DNA of 64,000 nt from CAWFGS01 sp963815535 (GTDB lineage: Bacteria; Pseudomonadota; Alphaproteobacteria; Sphingomonadales; Sphingomonadaceae): NCBI GenBank assembly GCA_963815535.1, contig CAWFGS010000001.1, positions 62,001-126,000 on the forward strand. Reading direction: 5' to 3'. Below, one piece after another: positions 31,405-40,479 of this stretch; the stretch's first letter is position 1; the number at the start of each line of letters is the position of its first letter. Position numbers and translations under genes: made by a program. The notes beneath the pieces were generated by a model. That model ran no database searches and had not been told where the DNA came from. It saw only the letters and a list, made by a program, of their open reading frames with translations.

Positions 31405-31530
31405 ATGACCAACACACTCGCCGCCAAGGCTGCCGCCGCACTATCCTCCCTCGCATTCTCCGCAGTGATCTTCACCATCGCAATCGCACCTGCGACCAGC
31501 AACACGCTGGGCACGGCGATGATCGCCTGA
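31405..31530 (+). CDS. 41-residue membrane peptide, copy 1
   Basis: A small ORF with an AAAGGAA ribosome site, ATG at 31405 and TGA at 31528. The product begins MTNTLAAKAAAALSSLAF, has one hydrophobic segment (about residues 10-29, ending AIAPAT) and ends GTAMIA. It is paralogous to the next gene: same length, shared AALSSL, AIAPAT and C-terminal MIA. I do not recognise a named family. The position before a PspC-domain gene suggests an envelope-stress or membrane-associated role, which is inference. Confidence 0.72.
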   Translation: MTNTLAAKAAAALSSLAFSAVIFTIAIAPATSNTLGTAMIA

Positions 31531-31577
31531 CTGGCCCGCTTAACAATCGCATTTCATTTCATTCAAAGGAAACCATC

Positions 31578-31703
31578 ATGTCCAGCACCATTGCACCTCG
31601 CCTGTTCGCCGCACTGTCTTCGCTCACCATTTCGGCCGCCGTACTCGCTTTCGCCATTGCACCTGCAACCCAGAGCCTGACTCAGGGTGGAATGATCGCA
31701 TGA
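31578..31703 (+). CDS. 41-residue membrane peptide, copy 2
   Basis: Second of two tandem small genes, also 41 residues, with a CAAAGGAAAC ribosome site. It begins MSSTIAPRLFAALSSLTISA, has a single hydrophobic segment with FAIAPAT, and ends GGMIA. Conservation between the copies is at the protein level (hydrophobic pattern and identical length), which supports real coding. Its stop overlaps the start of the PspC-domain gene (ATGA at 31700-31703), so the two are probably translated together. Function unknown. Confidence 0.75.
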   Translation: MSSTIAPRLFAALSSLTISAAVLAFAIAPATQSLTQGGMIA

Positions 31704-31908
31704 ACCGGATCGACAACAACCGTCCGCCTGCAAAACGGTTTCATCTTGAACAAAGCCAATGCCAAACTGTTCGGCGTATGCGCCGGGATCGCCAATTATT
31801 TCGCGATCGATGCCACGATCGTCCGCATCGCGTTCGTCGGTAACCACCTTGATCGGGGCCGGATCGCCGTTACTGGCCTACCTGCTGATCGCATTGATCG
31901 CCGACTGA
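31700..31908 (+). CDS. Small PspC-domain membrane protein, two frame breaks
   Basis: An about 69-residue protein of the PspC family. After a polar tail it has FILNKANAKLFGVCAGIANYFAID, the conserved PspC motif (KxxGVCaGiAxyf), then TIVRIAFV and the transmembrane segment LIGAGSPLLAYLLIALIAD. PspC proteins sit in the inner membrane and sense or counter envelope stress. No pspA or pspB lies in this window. Frame breaks fall near 31735 and 31840. It shares a transcript with the two small peptides. Confidence 0.82.
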
Positions 31909-31924
31909 ACCACACCCTGGCCGA

Positions 31925-32716
31925 TTACATGGCGGAAATGCCGCCATCGAGTTTCAGTTCCGCACCAGTCATGAACCGGCTTTCGTCGCTGGCGAGATAC
32001 AGCACTCCATTGGCGATATCGTCGGGCTCACCGACGCGATTGAGCGGGATTTGACGGGCCAGTTTGCCCAGCAAGACTTCCTTATCGATGCCCGCATTTG
32101 CCGATCCCGTCCAGAATCGGTGTATCGACAAAGGTCGGATGGACCGAATTGCACCGAATGTCCCACCCGTTTTTCGCGCAATGCAGCGCGACCGATTTGC
32201 TCAGCATCCAGATCGCCGCCTTCGATGCATTATAGGCAGGCATCGTATCGCTGGCGATCAGACCCGCGATCGAACTGATGTTGACGATCGAGCCAGGCTG
32301 ATGGTCCTTCATCAGCGGCAATGCCTTCTGGCAGCCCAGAAACGCGCTATCGACATTGACCGCGAAACATTTGCGCCAGTCTTCGAAAGTGCAAGTCTCG
32401 ATATTGCCGTCCACGCCGATCCCGGCATTGTTGACCAGTACCGACAGCCCGCCCAGATGTTTCGGCGCCGCTGCGATCGCGGCGTCCCAATGATCGGCGT
32501 CGGTTACGTCATGTTCCATGGCGAACGCGGTGCCGCCCCCGCATTCGGCATTGATGGCTTCCGCCGTCGCCGTTGCGCCCTTCGGCGTTCATATCGGTGC
32601 ACAACACCCGCGCGCCGTCCTGCGCGAGCAGCGTGCCTGTGCCGCGCCCAGACCCTGCGCGGCGCCGGTAACCAGAGCCAGTTTGCCTTCGACGCGTTCG
32701 CATTGGGGGTCGTCAT
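31925..32716 (-). CDS. SDR-family oxidoreductase, several frame breaks
   Basis: A classical short-chain dehydrogenase of about 260 residues. The restored parts are KLALVTGAAQGLGAAQA (cofactor motif), LSVLVNNAGIGVDG, SIVNISSIAGLIASD and YNASKAAIWMLSKSVALHCAK (catalytic Tyr-Lys). The C-terminus reads IPLNRVGEPDDIANGVLYLASDESRFMTGAELKLDGGISAM. The resemblance is to 3-beta/17-beta hydroxysteroid-type and cyclohexanol dehydrogenases; the substrate is unknown. Breaks lie near 32110 and at two or more places between 32500 and 32700. The start overlaps the end of the Nudix gene. It is convergent with the PspC gene. Confidence 0.85.
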
Positions 32717-33275
32717 CATTCTCTCCATCGAAAAATTGAGCAGATAGGGGCCAGCAATATGGCCAGCCGTACATCGACGCCATGGCCTGCCGCGCGCCAG
32801 TCGGCGACGAATTGTGGCAGTTCGGTCAGCGCGACGCGGTGGACGGTGATATTTTCACCTCGACGCCGCCGCCTTCGCTGACTTTGGTCAGGCCGTGCGC
32901 GCGCAGCAGCGTGAAACTTTCGCTGACCATGCCGGGGCTGGAATAATATTCGCCCAGATTTTCGAACCGCTCGGCGCGGTAGCCGGTTTCTTCTTCCAGC
33001 TCGCGCGCGGCGGCGGTCTCCGGCGTCTTCGCCTTCCCCGCCATCATCGTCGCCGATCAGGCCGGCGGGAATTTCGAGGCGATACCAGACCCAGCGGCAC
33101 GCGATATTGTTCGACACAGCAGGACATGCCCGTCCTCGATCGCCAGTGATCGCGGCGGCGCGAATATTGCGCGCGCGGCCGACATATTCCCACCGGCCGC
33201 GCGTTTTGGCGGTGATGAATTTGCCCTGCCAGACGATTTCTTCGGGCGGTCGGCATCCGGATCTGTTGCGGTCAT
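32716..33275 (-). CDS. Nudix hydrolase, several frame breaks
   Basis: A Nudix-fold pyrophosphohydrolase, probably of the ADP-ribose pyrophosphatase group. The start is MTATDPDADRPK. AIEDGHVLL is the first strand, and the Nudix box is visible as AGLIGDD and then AARELEEETGYRAE (the REx2EExGY core). It is followed by NLGEYYSSPGMVSESFTLLRA, whose SPG(M)xxE loop is typical of ADP-ribose hydrolases. The C-terminus (ITVHRVALTELPQFV) is in a different frame and the stop near 32716 is uncertain. At least three indels are needed. Confidence 0.85.
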
Positions 33276-33279
33276 AAGC

Positions 33280-33958
33280 TCAGACCTCGATCAGCCGGTC
33301 GGGCAGTTCGTTCACGTCGTCTTCGCGCGCGCGGGAAATGTTCGGACAGCACCACGCCGACATCGCGGACACCGGCGGCCATGCCTTCGGCGATGTGGCC
33401 CTGCTTGATTTCCACCAGCATATCGGCCATCGCATCGCCCCAGACCTCTGCAGCGACTTTCTCCGCGATGGGTTCGTCGGCAACGATTTCTGCGCGGTGT
33501 TCGCGCATCGACAGGTAGATCATGATCCCGGTGCGGCCATGCGTGCGCCGTTCCGCGCCGACCTTGAAATGGGCGATGGCGCGGGCATGCACGCGGGCGG
33601 TTTTGACCGGGCCGGGGATCAAGGCGAAGCGGATGGGGTCGGCCAATTGGCAGCAGCCAGACAACCAGGAATGTGGCAAGGCCCAGACCCGATCAGCAGG
33701 CTGAACTCTCGCCCATGGTCCATTCGCGGCCCCATCCGCCGAACAAGGCATCGATCAAGCGAGCAGGAATCGGACCGGCAACAGCGCGGCAAACGATCAT
33801 CGCGTGAAAGCGGCGAGGCGGCCCATGCCAGGGCAATGTCGCTGTAGCCGTCCGACCGGTCGGCCAGAACGGTGACGATTTCACCCGACGTGTGTTCTTC
33901 CGCCGCAGCGACGGCATTGCGTGACGATCGCATGCTGGTCCGGCCTCAGATATGCCAT
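33280..33958 (-). CDS. TPM-domain protein (second copy), several frame breaks
   Basis: A TPM-domain protein of about 220 residues. The N-terminal TPM part reads VAAAEEHTSGEIVTVLADRSDGYSDIALAWAA. After an interval that may hold transmembrane segments, the conserved end reads HFKVGAERRTHGRTGIMIYLSMREHRAEIVADEPIAEKV with ADMLVEIKQGHIAEGMAAGV. This is the standalone cytoplasmic/membrane TPM type often placed after lemA and YgcG. It starts two bases after the upstream TPM gene's stop (TAG at 33961), which argues for an operon. Frame breaks cluster near 33870-33920 and 33650-33770. Biochemical role is unknown. Confidence 0.83.
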
Positions 33959-33960
33959 GC

Positions 33961-34791
33961 CTACCAGCCACCGGAGGCGCCGCCGCCCCCGAAACTGCCG
34001 CCGCCGCCGAGAAAAGCCGCCTCCGAAACCGCCGCCGCCAAAGCCGCCGCCGCCGCCGAACTCCGCCGCCCCGCTCGATGCGCCGCGCGCAAGCGCGCTG
34101 GCCGCTTCCCACAGGATGATATTGCCGACCGCGCCGCCAATGCCGCCGCGACCGACGCCGCGCCGCGTCGCCGCGCTCCGCCCAGCATGGGCAGGATGAA
34201 GAACAAGAAGATGAATGCGATCCAGATCAGCGCGCCGATCGGAAAGCCGCCATCGCGTTGCGCGCGTTCTGGTCGGCCTGCGCGGCATCGCCCGCGCTTC
34301 TTCTTCCGGCAGTTCCAGTTGCTGGATGATGTATCGGTCGCATCGACGATGCCGCCGGGATAATCGCCTTCGCGAAAACGCGGCAGCATCTGGTTCTGGA
34401 TGATCAGGGCGGACAGGCCGTCGGTGAGATACGGTTCCAGCCCGTAACCGACCTCGATCCGCGTCTTGCGTTCATTCGGCGCAACGATCAGCAGCAGCGC
34501 CATCGTTGCGTTCCGCATCGCCGATGCCCCATTCGCGGCCCAGCTGATATCCGTAATCGGAAATGTCATAGCCTTGCAGATCGGGCATGGTCACGACCAC
34601 CAATTGCCGCTGCGATCTGGGTTTCCAGCGCTTCCAGCTTCGCCGTCAGCGCCGCTTCGACATCGGCGGGAATGATATTGGCATTGTCGACCACCCGCCC
34701 GGACAGCTCCGGGAAAGTCTGCGCGGCTGCGGGCTGCGCCAGCAGCACGCCAGCCGCACGCGATCACGCAGCAGGCGAACAGGCGGCGCAT
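33961..34791 (-). CDS. YgcG-type TPM-domain membrane protein, many frame breaks
   Basis: A secreted TPM-domain protein. Signal region MRRLFACCVIA, then the TPM domain (FPELSGRVVDNANIIPADVEAAL, VVVTMPDLQGYDISDYGYQLGREWGIG, LLLIVAPNERKTRIEVGYGLEPYLTDG, FREGDYPGGIVDA). One transmembrane helix (GALIWIAFIFLFFILPMLGG) is followed by a Gly-rich tail that ends GSFGGGGASGGW. The Gly/Ser tail after the helix is typical of YgcG proteins paired with LemA. Six or more indels. It lies between lemA and the second TPM gene with short spacers. Confidence 0.85.
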
Positions 34792-34822
34792 TACGAACGC
34801 GTGCGGTCAGTTCACCGCCGGA

Positions 34823-35435
34823 TCAGCTGTTCGGCGTCATATCCAGCGTCGGCGCGACTTCTGCGCCTTCGGTCGTGACCGCTTCGTATGGCACCATCGG
34901 TTCCGCGCCGTGGATCATGTTCGCGCCGATCGTGTCGGGGAATGTGCGGATGGTGGTGTTATACTGCGCGCACCGCTTCGTTATAATCGCGCAGCGAAAT
35001 GCGGATCCGGTTTTCCGTGCCTTCCAGCTGGCTTTGCAAGCATCAGGTAATTCTGGTTGGATTTGATATCGGGATAGGCTTCGAAATTGGCGAGCAACCG
35101 GCCGAGACCTTGACTCAACTGACCCTGCGCGGCCTGGAATTCCGCCATCTTCTCGGGATCGTTCAGATCGTCGGCGGAGACGTTGATGCTGGTCGCCTTG
35201 GCGCGCGCTTCGATTACGTCGGTCAGAATACCGCGTTCGCTTTCCGCCGCACCTTGCGCCACTTCGGCCAGGTTGGGGATCAGATTGGCGCGTGCCTGAA
35301 CGCTGCCTGCACATCGGCCCATTTGGCCTTCGGCGTTTTCTTCGGCCGCCGGGACCGAGTTGATACCGCAAGCGGCCAGCGCCAGCGAGGCGAACGGCAA
35401 CCAGTGCCGCGCGGCGGAAGCATGGTGAAGTTCAT
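34823..35435 (-). CDS. LemA family protein, several frame breaks
   Basis: A LemA-family protein of about 200 residues, anchored by an N-terminal signal or lipobox segment (SLALAACGINSVPA). The helical core reads WADVQAAF, then RANLIPNLAEVAQGAAESERGILTDVIEARAKAT, AQGQLSQGLGRLLANFEAYPDIKSNQNYL, and YNTTIRTFPDTIGANM, all LemA hallmarks. The family is of unknown function and is usually co-transcribed with a YgcG-type TPM gene, as here. Breaks lie near 35310-35400 and 34980-35040. The ATG at 35435 (MNFTMLP) is the best start. Confidence 0.9.
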
Positions 35436-35602
35436 GATGGCGGTCTCCCTCAGTTTATTAAGAAATCGTCTGCATGATAGGCACAGCGCGCTGCCGCTGC
35501 ACAAGCGAAGCTGGTCACGGAATGACGAACCTGCAGCCTGTCGTTGCGCTGGCATGCAATCTCCTGGCAGGCGACGTCACAATCACAACGAGGGAAAATT
35601 CC

Positions 35603-36037
35603 ATGCTGAACGAATTCAAGGAATTTATTGCCAAGGGCAATGTGATGGAACTGGCCGTCGCGGTCATCATCGCTGGCGCGTTCGCCATTATCGTCGCATC
35701 GCTGACCGACGATATGATCATGCCGATCGTCGGGTCATTTTTGGCGAGGCGGATTTCTCGCACTATTTCATCCTGCTGCGACGCCAGCCGGCTATGACCG
35801 GATCGACCACGGATTACGCAGCGCTGAAAGAAGCAGGTGCGGCAATGATCGGATATGGCGCGTTCATTACTGCGATTATCAACTTCGTGATCCTGGCGTT
35901 CATCATCTTCATGCTGGTTCGTTACATCAAGAAGATGAAGGCGCAATTCGAAAAGCAAGAGGAAGCAGGCGCCCGCCGGCCCGACCGAAATCGAATTGCT
36001 GACCGAAATTCGCGACGCATTGAAGCAGCGGGCCTGA
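35603..36037 (+). CDS. mscL: Large-conductance mechanosensitive channel, two compensating frame breaks
   Basis: MscL opens under membrane tension to release solutes during hypo-osmotic shock. MLNEFKEFIAKGNVMELAVAVIIAGAFAIIVASLTDDMIMPIVG is the N-terminal helix plus the pore-lining first transmembrane helix (positions 35603-35734). YGAFITAIINFVILAFIIFMLVRYIKKM is the second helix, and PTEIELLTEIRDALKQRA the cytoplasmic helix. Homopentamer in the inner membrane. Breaks near 35742 and 35970 cancel, so the terminal TGA at 36035 is again in the starting frame. A GAGGGAAAA ribosome site precedes the ATG. Confidence 0.95.
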
Positions 36038-36063
36038 TCCGTGCTGTACCTACCTTGATTCAC

Positions 36064-36091
36064 TTCACATTAATCCGGGATCGCCTATATA
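36064..36091 (+). promoter_or_regulatory. Probable ssrA promoter
   Basis: TTCACA at 36064-36069 and TATATA at 36086-36091 with a 16-base spacer. The predicted start near 36097-36099 fits the 5' end of the acceptor piece of the permuted tmRNA. Inferred from sequence. Confidence 0.55.
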
Positions 36092-36096
36092 GGGGT

Positions 36097-36441
36097 TGCC
36101 GGCTTCTGGCCGGATATGGCGATAAATTGCAATGTGCAATAGACACAACGGACCCGGGGGCAGTACCCGGCGGCTCCACCAAACCCCAGACGGTTTCGAT
36201 CGGCGGGGGACCTGACGGGGCCGAACTAGGATCGACGTGTGTTGAAAAGCATTGTTTTTGCCCGGGTTGAGTAACCCGTCAAAGCTCACAACCCATAAGT
36301 GCAAACGATAACGAAGCACTCGCAATCGCTGCGTAATTTGATGGCCTAACGGCCTGAATTTACAAAGCTAAGCGCGGTTGGACCACCGGGCAACAGAACG
36401 GATACCGGGGGCCGGGGGGGGCCTAGCAACAGAACCCCCCC
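36097..36441 (+). ncRNA. ssrA: Two-piece (circularly permuted) tmRNA
   Basis: tmRNA rescues stalled ribosomes. Here the acceptor piece comes first and ends GGCTCCACCA at 36172-36181. A spacer that must be removed follows, and then the coding piece begins GGGGCCGAAC at 36217. The piece ends pair: GGGGCCG with CGGCTCC, seven pairs with one G-T, forming the acceptor stem. The tag reading frame at 36301-36336 encodes ANDNEALAIAA and TAA, close to other sphingomonad tags, and follows CATAAGT. Downstream pseudoknot-like repeats (CAACAGAAC, twice) lie before 36441. The permuted layout is typical of alphaproteobacteria. Outer ends are approximate. Confidence 0.93.
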
Positions 36442-36467
36442 ACTTATTCCGCTACATTCGGTGCAGA

Positions 36468-36735
36468 TTATGCTGAACGCGTAACTCCGTCGGCGGCGGG
36501 CTCAGCAGCAAGCGCATCCCGCTCACGCTCCAGCTTCAGGCAATCGAGAATCTTCGCACCGGCCAGAAACACCGCGCCGGTGCAGGCGAGGAACAGCAGC
36601 TTTGCCCCCAAACCCGGGATATTGCAGGAGATAATTGCTGCCGCGCTCGGTCGCGCCGAGCGCCAGAGCATAGATGATCAGATAGGCTTCCCACTTGGTC
36701 TTGATGACAAATAGACGGCTTATCTTCGCAAACAT
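36468..36735 (-). CDS. Small hypothetical membrane protein, one frame break
   Basis: An about 88-residue protein. It begins MFAKISRLFVIKTKWEAYLIIYALALGATERG (positions 36735-36640). After an indel near 36620-36640 it continues GAKLLFLACTGAVFLAGAKILDCLKLERERDA to the stop at 36468. Two hydrophobic helices are separated by a short loop, and the C-terminus is charged. I do not recognise a named family; the second half is clearly coding because it retains a hydrophobic-then-charged pattern. It lies just after ssrA on the other strand. Confidence 0.65.
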
Positions 36736-36803
36736 GCAAACCCCTTCGTTAACGCACTCGTCGCAAGCATCATGCCAATCCGGGTGACTGCGCAAGTCGA
36801 TGG

Positions 36804-38119
36804 TTAACGCAAAGACACGTTGTGTAAAGCGCTGCCGACACCCGGTGATCGCCAGTTGGCGACAGATCCAGCGCTTCCAGCAGCTTGGCGCGGGCTGCCG
36901 CGACCGTTTGCGCCAGCGTGCGCGATGCCGACATCGCGCAGTCGATCTGTTCGGGCCAATGGCGCGCGATCACGATCGGTCATCGCGTCGGCCTTGGCAT
37001 CGTTCAGCAGAAAGCGCGGATCGACCGTGGCCGGATCCGCCACGACGCGCAACCGCAAGCAGGCCGGACCGCCGCCATTGGCCATGCTCTGGCGCACATC
37101 GACCGGGATCACCTGGCGGATCGGACCATTGCCGGCCAGCATCTGTCCAGCCAGCCACTGACCGGCGCGCTTTCCCAGCTTCCTGCGGAACGACCAGCGC
37201 CATCTCGCCATTCGGGCAGGGTCACCAGCTGCGCGTTGAACAGGTAGGTCTTGATCGCTTCGGCCAGGATACCGCATTGGCGGGCACTTCGACCATTTCA
37301 AGCGCGGGAAATTTGGCGCGGATGGCGTCGTAAGCGCCCTGCCGGTCAGCGAAGGCCGCTCATGCGTGAACAGCACCTGTTCGTTCGCAACCGCGACCAC
37401 ATCGTTGTGAAACGCGCCCGCGGCAATCGCTTCGGGGTTTTGTTCGATGAAGACGGTCCGCTCGGGATCGAGCCCGTGCAGGCGGGCGACCGCGCGGCTG
37501 GCCTGTTCGTGCTGGCGAGCGGGGAATGCGCCGCCGGTGCGGCCATAGACGAACACTTCGACACCCGGCTGCGTCATGGCCTTCGCACAGCCGCATGTGA
37601 TTGGCCGCGCCTTCGTCGCCGAAACTGGGCGGCACGGGCGGCGTGGACAGTGAAATGATCGGTATCGCCGAACGCAACCGCAAGCTGCGCCATCGTGTCG
37701 GGCCATTCCTGCGCGCGGTGCGGCATGGTGACGAGATTGGCGGGCGTCAGATGGCACTTGCCGTCTGCCGTATCGGCGCGCAGGGCTGACGGTCGCGGCA
37801 TTGGCGGTCCACATCGAACTGGCGGACCATGCGGCGGCGATCAGGCCCGGATCGAGCGGGGCACTAACGCGCTTTCGGGCGCCCACGCGCGCAGAAAATC
37901 AGCGTTCGGGCGGGGCAGCGGCAGCAAGAAACCCTGCGCCAGCCCCAGCGCCATATTGGCGCGCATCTTTCGCAAGCCCCTGCAACGCTGCGGCGCGGGG
38001 ATAGGACGTCTCGCCCGCATGTTTGGTCGCCGCCAGATTACCCAGGCTGAGCCCGGCGTAATTGTGCGACGGGCCGACGATGCCGTCGAAATTGATTTCC
38101 CGAACGCGGACACCGTCAT
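36804..38119 (-). CDS. astB: N-succinylarginine dihydrolase, many frame breaks
   Basis: AstB converts N2-succinylarginine to succinylornithine, ammonia and CO2, the second step of the arginine succinyltransferase pathway. The restored N-terminus is EINFDGIVGPSHNYAGLSLGN then AATKHAGETSYPRAAALQGL. Later blocks include MALGLAQGFLLPLPRPNADFL, HNDVVAVANEQVLFTHE, MANGGGPACLRLRVV (the active-site block before the catalytic Cys) and DPRFLLND. About 415-420 residues, as expected. The ATG at 38119 overlaps the astA stop (ATGA). At least seven indels; the C-terminal end at 36804 is frame-dependent. Confidence 0.9.
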
Positions 38120-39131
38120 CTCGCCACGCTCCACACAGTGTCGCCGGTCGTCACGTCCAGCGTATCCGCCGCGTTGGCATCGATTGCGACGCCGTCATCC
38201 GTATCGAGCTGCGCCGCGCTCCGTAGCAGCACGGAAATCTGCAAGCTTGCCGGTTGCCACCAGGGCCTTCTCGCCCTTTCCAAATCGATCGCGGACAGAG
38301 TGTGCCGCCGCGTTCCGCGATGCTTTTCACATTGTCGGTGCGCGCGGTCATGGTCGGGCCGCCGTCGAAAATATCGACATAGCCTTCCGCGGCGAAGCCT
38401 TCATTTTCCAGCATCCGCATCGCCGCGCGGCCGGTGGGGTGGGGCAGGCCGATCACCTGGCGCGCGCTTTCCTGCAGCATCGCGATATAGACCGGATGTT
38501 TGGGCATCAGATCGGCGATGAACTGGTTGCCGTTGATCGCGTTGAAATAATCCGCTTCCTGAAAGCTCATCCCGAAAAACCGGCCGGCGACACCGTCCCA
38601 GAACGGCGATCCGCCGCGGTCGTCGATAATGCCGCGCAGTTCGGCCAGAATCCGGTCGGCAAACCGCGCGCGGTGCATGGCGATGAACAGGTATCGGCTG
38701 CGTGCGAGCAGCAGGCCCAGCCCGCCAGCGCGTTCGTTCGGATGCAGGAACAGTCCGCCGACTTCGCTGCACCCTTCCAGATCGGTGATCAGGCTGAGCA
38801 TTTCGGCGCGAACGGTGCGGTCCAGCTCCTGCGAATGCTGGGTCAGGGTGGTCATGCGATAGGAATAGAACGGCCATTGCTGGCCGACCTGGGTGAACAT
38901 TTGGCAGGTGCCGCGCACTTCGCCGGTTTCCGGTTTTCCAGCACCAGGACGAATTGCTCGTCGCCCAGTTCGTCTCGCGGTCCTGGCGAATGCCGCGGCC
39001 GCGCGTTCCAGCTTCGCGCCCAGCGCATCGCGATCGGCGGGCAGATTGGTAAAGCCGCCGCCGGTCAGCTTGGCCATTTCATACAGCGGTTCCAGATCGT
39101 CGGCACGCGCGGCGCGCATGCGGAAGCTCAC
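38116..39131 (-). CDS. astA: Arginine N-succinyltransferase, several frame breaks
   Basis: AstA succinylates arginine from succinyl-CoA, the first step of the ast pathway. VSFRMRAARADDLEPLYEMAKLTGGGFTNLPADRDAL is the N-terminus (39131-39021). MTTLTQHSQELDRT, SEVGGLFLHPNERAGGLGLLLARSRY, GRFFGMSFQEADYFNAINGNQFIADLMPKHPVY and EGFAAEGYVDIFDGGPTM follow, all in the GNAT-like AstA fold. The last part, DTDDGVAIDANAADTLDVTTGDTVW, is in another frame and ends at the TGA overlapping astB. The GTG start follows GGAGAC and overlaps the stop of the M20 gene (GTGA). Breaks near 38930-38990 and 38210-38290. Confidence 0.92.
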
Positions 39132-40338
39132 AATGCGTCTCCCGAAGCGAGCCGCTGCAATGACCAGCGCCGACAGGCGGCGCGTTCTGCCAGCGATGGC
39201 ACGATCAGATATTCGTCCGGCGAATGGATCGCGCCGCCGCGCACGCCCATCGTGTCGACCACCGGCACGCCGCAGGCTGCGATGTTGTTGCCGTCGCACA
39301 CGCCGCCGGTCGATTGCCAGTCGATGTCCTGACCCAGCGATGCGCCGCAATCCGGACCAGATCGAACAGTTTCTGCGCCTGGCGGTCGACCGGTTTGGGC
39401 GGGCGAGTGACGCCGCCATGCAGGTCGACGGAGACTTCGTGCGCTTGCCGGACGCCGCCGATCAGATCGCTGCAGGCCGCTTCGAACCGGGCGCCTGCAT
39501 CGGGTTCGCTCGGGCGGATGTTGAAGCGCAGCACGGCGTTGTCGGGCACGACATTGTTGGCCGCGCCGCCTTCGATCTTCGCCGGGTTGACGGGGCAGTC
39601 GTCGGTCTGCAGCTCCTTCAGACCGACCACCAACGCCGCCGCCGCGACAATCGCATTGCGCCCGTCCTGCGGGTTGCGTCCGGCATGGGCGGAGCGTCCG
39701 CCCACGATCAGCGAGTAATTGCCGGTGCCGCCGCGCGCATGGGCCAGCGTGCCGTCGGGCAGGGCGGTGGGTTCGTAGGTCAGCGCCGCATATTTGCCCT
39801 GCGCCAAGGTCTCGATCAGCGCGCGCGAGGACAGCGACCCGGTTTCCTCGTCCGAGTTGATCAGCACGTCGTAGCCGATGCCGTCCGCCGCGCCCGTTCG
39901 TTCCAGCGCCAGCAACGCATGCAGAATGACCGCGATGCCGCCCTTCATGTCCGCAAGACCCGGGACCGTTCAGCGTGTCATCGTCCAGCCAGGTCAGGTC
40001 CTGAAACGCGTGATCGCGGGAAAGACGGTGTCCATGTGGCCGGTCAACAGCAGTCGCCGCGCCGCATCGGGGCGAACGCGCAGAACCAGATGCTGGCCGT
40101 GCGGCTTTTCGAACGCCGTGCCGTCCGCCTCGATGGCCGTGACCGGGGCGGGATCGACCAGTTCCACCTCGCCCGGCAAGCCCCGAACGCATCCGCCAGC
40201 AATTCGGCCTGCTGCGCCAGCCCGTCCAGATTGGCAGTGCCGGTATTGATCGCGCACCACGTTCCACATCGCGCAGCATGGCGGCCGGCATCGATGGGTT
40301 CGATCGATGGCGGATTGCCGTGATGCAAGGTCGATCAT
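39128..40338 (-). CDS. M20-family hydrolase in the ast cluster, several frame breaks
   Basis: A zinc-dependent M20 peptidase/deacylase of about 400 residues, carboxypeptidase G2-like. LLLTGHMDTVFPA gives the first metal ligand, then GPG-ADMKGGIAVILHALLALE the bridging Asp, and DVLINSDEETGSLSSRALIE the catalytic glutamates. VGGRSAHAGRNPQDGRNAI is the dimerisation-domain start, and VDTMGVRGGAIHSPDEYLIVPSL the C-terminal histidine. It is translationally coupled to astA, so it may deacylate a succinylated intermediate such as succinylglutamate, although AstE of the canonical pathway is of the M14 family. That role is inference. At least four breaks lie between 40300 and 39950 and one near 39330; the start is approximate. 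Confidence 0.85.
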
Positions 40339-40479
40339 GGCGGCTGGTCATAGCGGCGCACCGCTGTAGCGGGCGTGGCGCTGACTTGCATACCGTGCAG
40401 CCGCTTTGGTGCATATCGCCTTTCCCCATCCATCCCCCGCCGCGCCGCATGCCGCGATCGGACATGTTAGCGAGGTTCT

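Noticed and set aside
33972..34080. A tandem DNA repeat of GCCGCC units
   Set aside because: The run is the Gly-rich coding tail of the YgcG-type TPM protein (GGGGSFGGGGASGGW on the minus strand), not an independent repeat element.
36150..36185. A tRNA ending in CCA
   Set aside because: The CCA end has no matching upstream tRNA arms; it pairs instead with the 5' end of the downstream coding piece, which shows it is the acceptor part of the permuted tmRNA.
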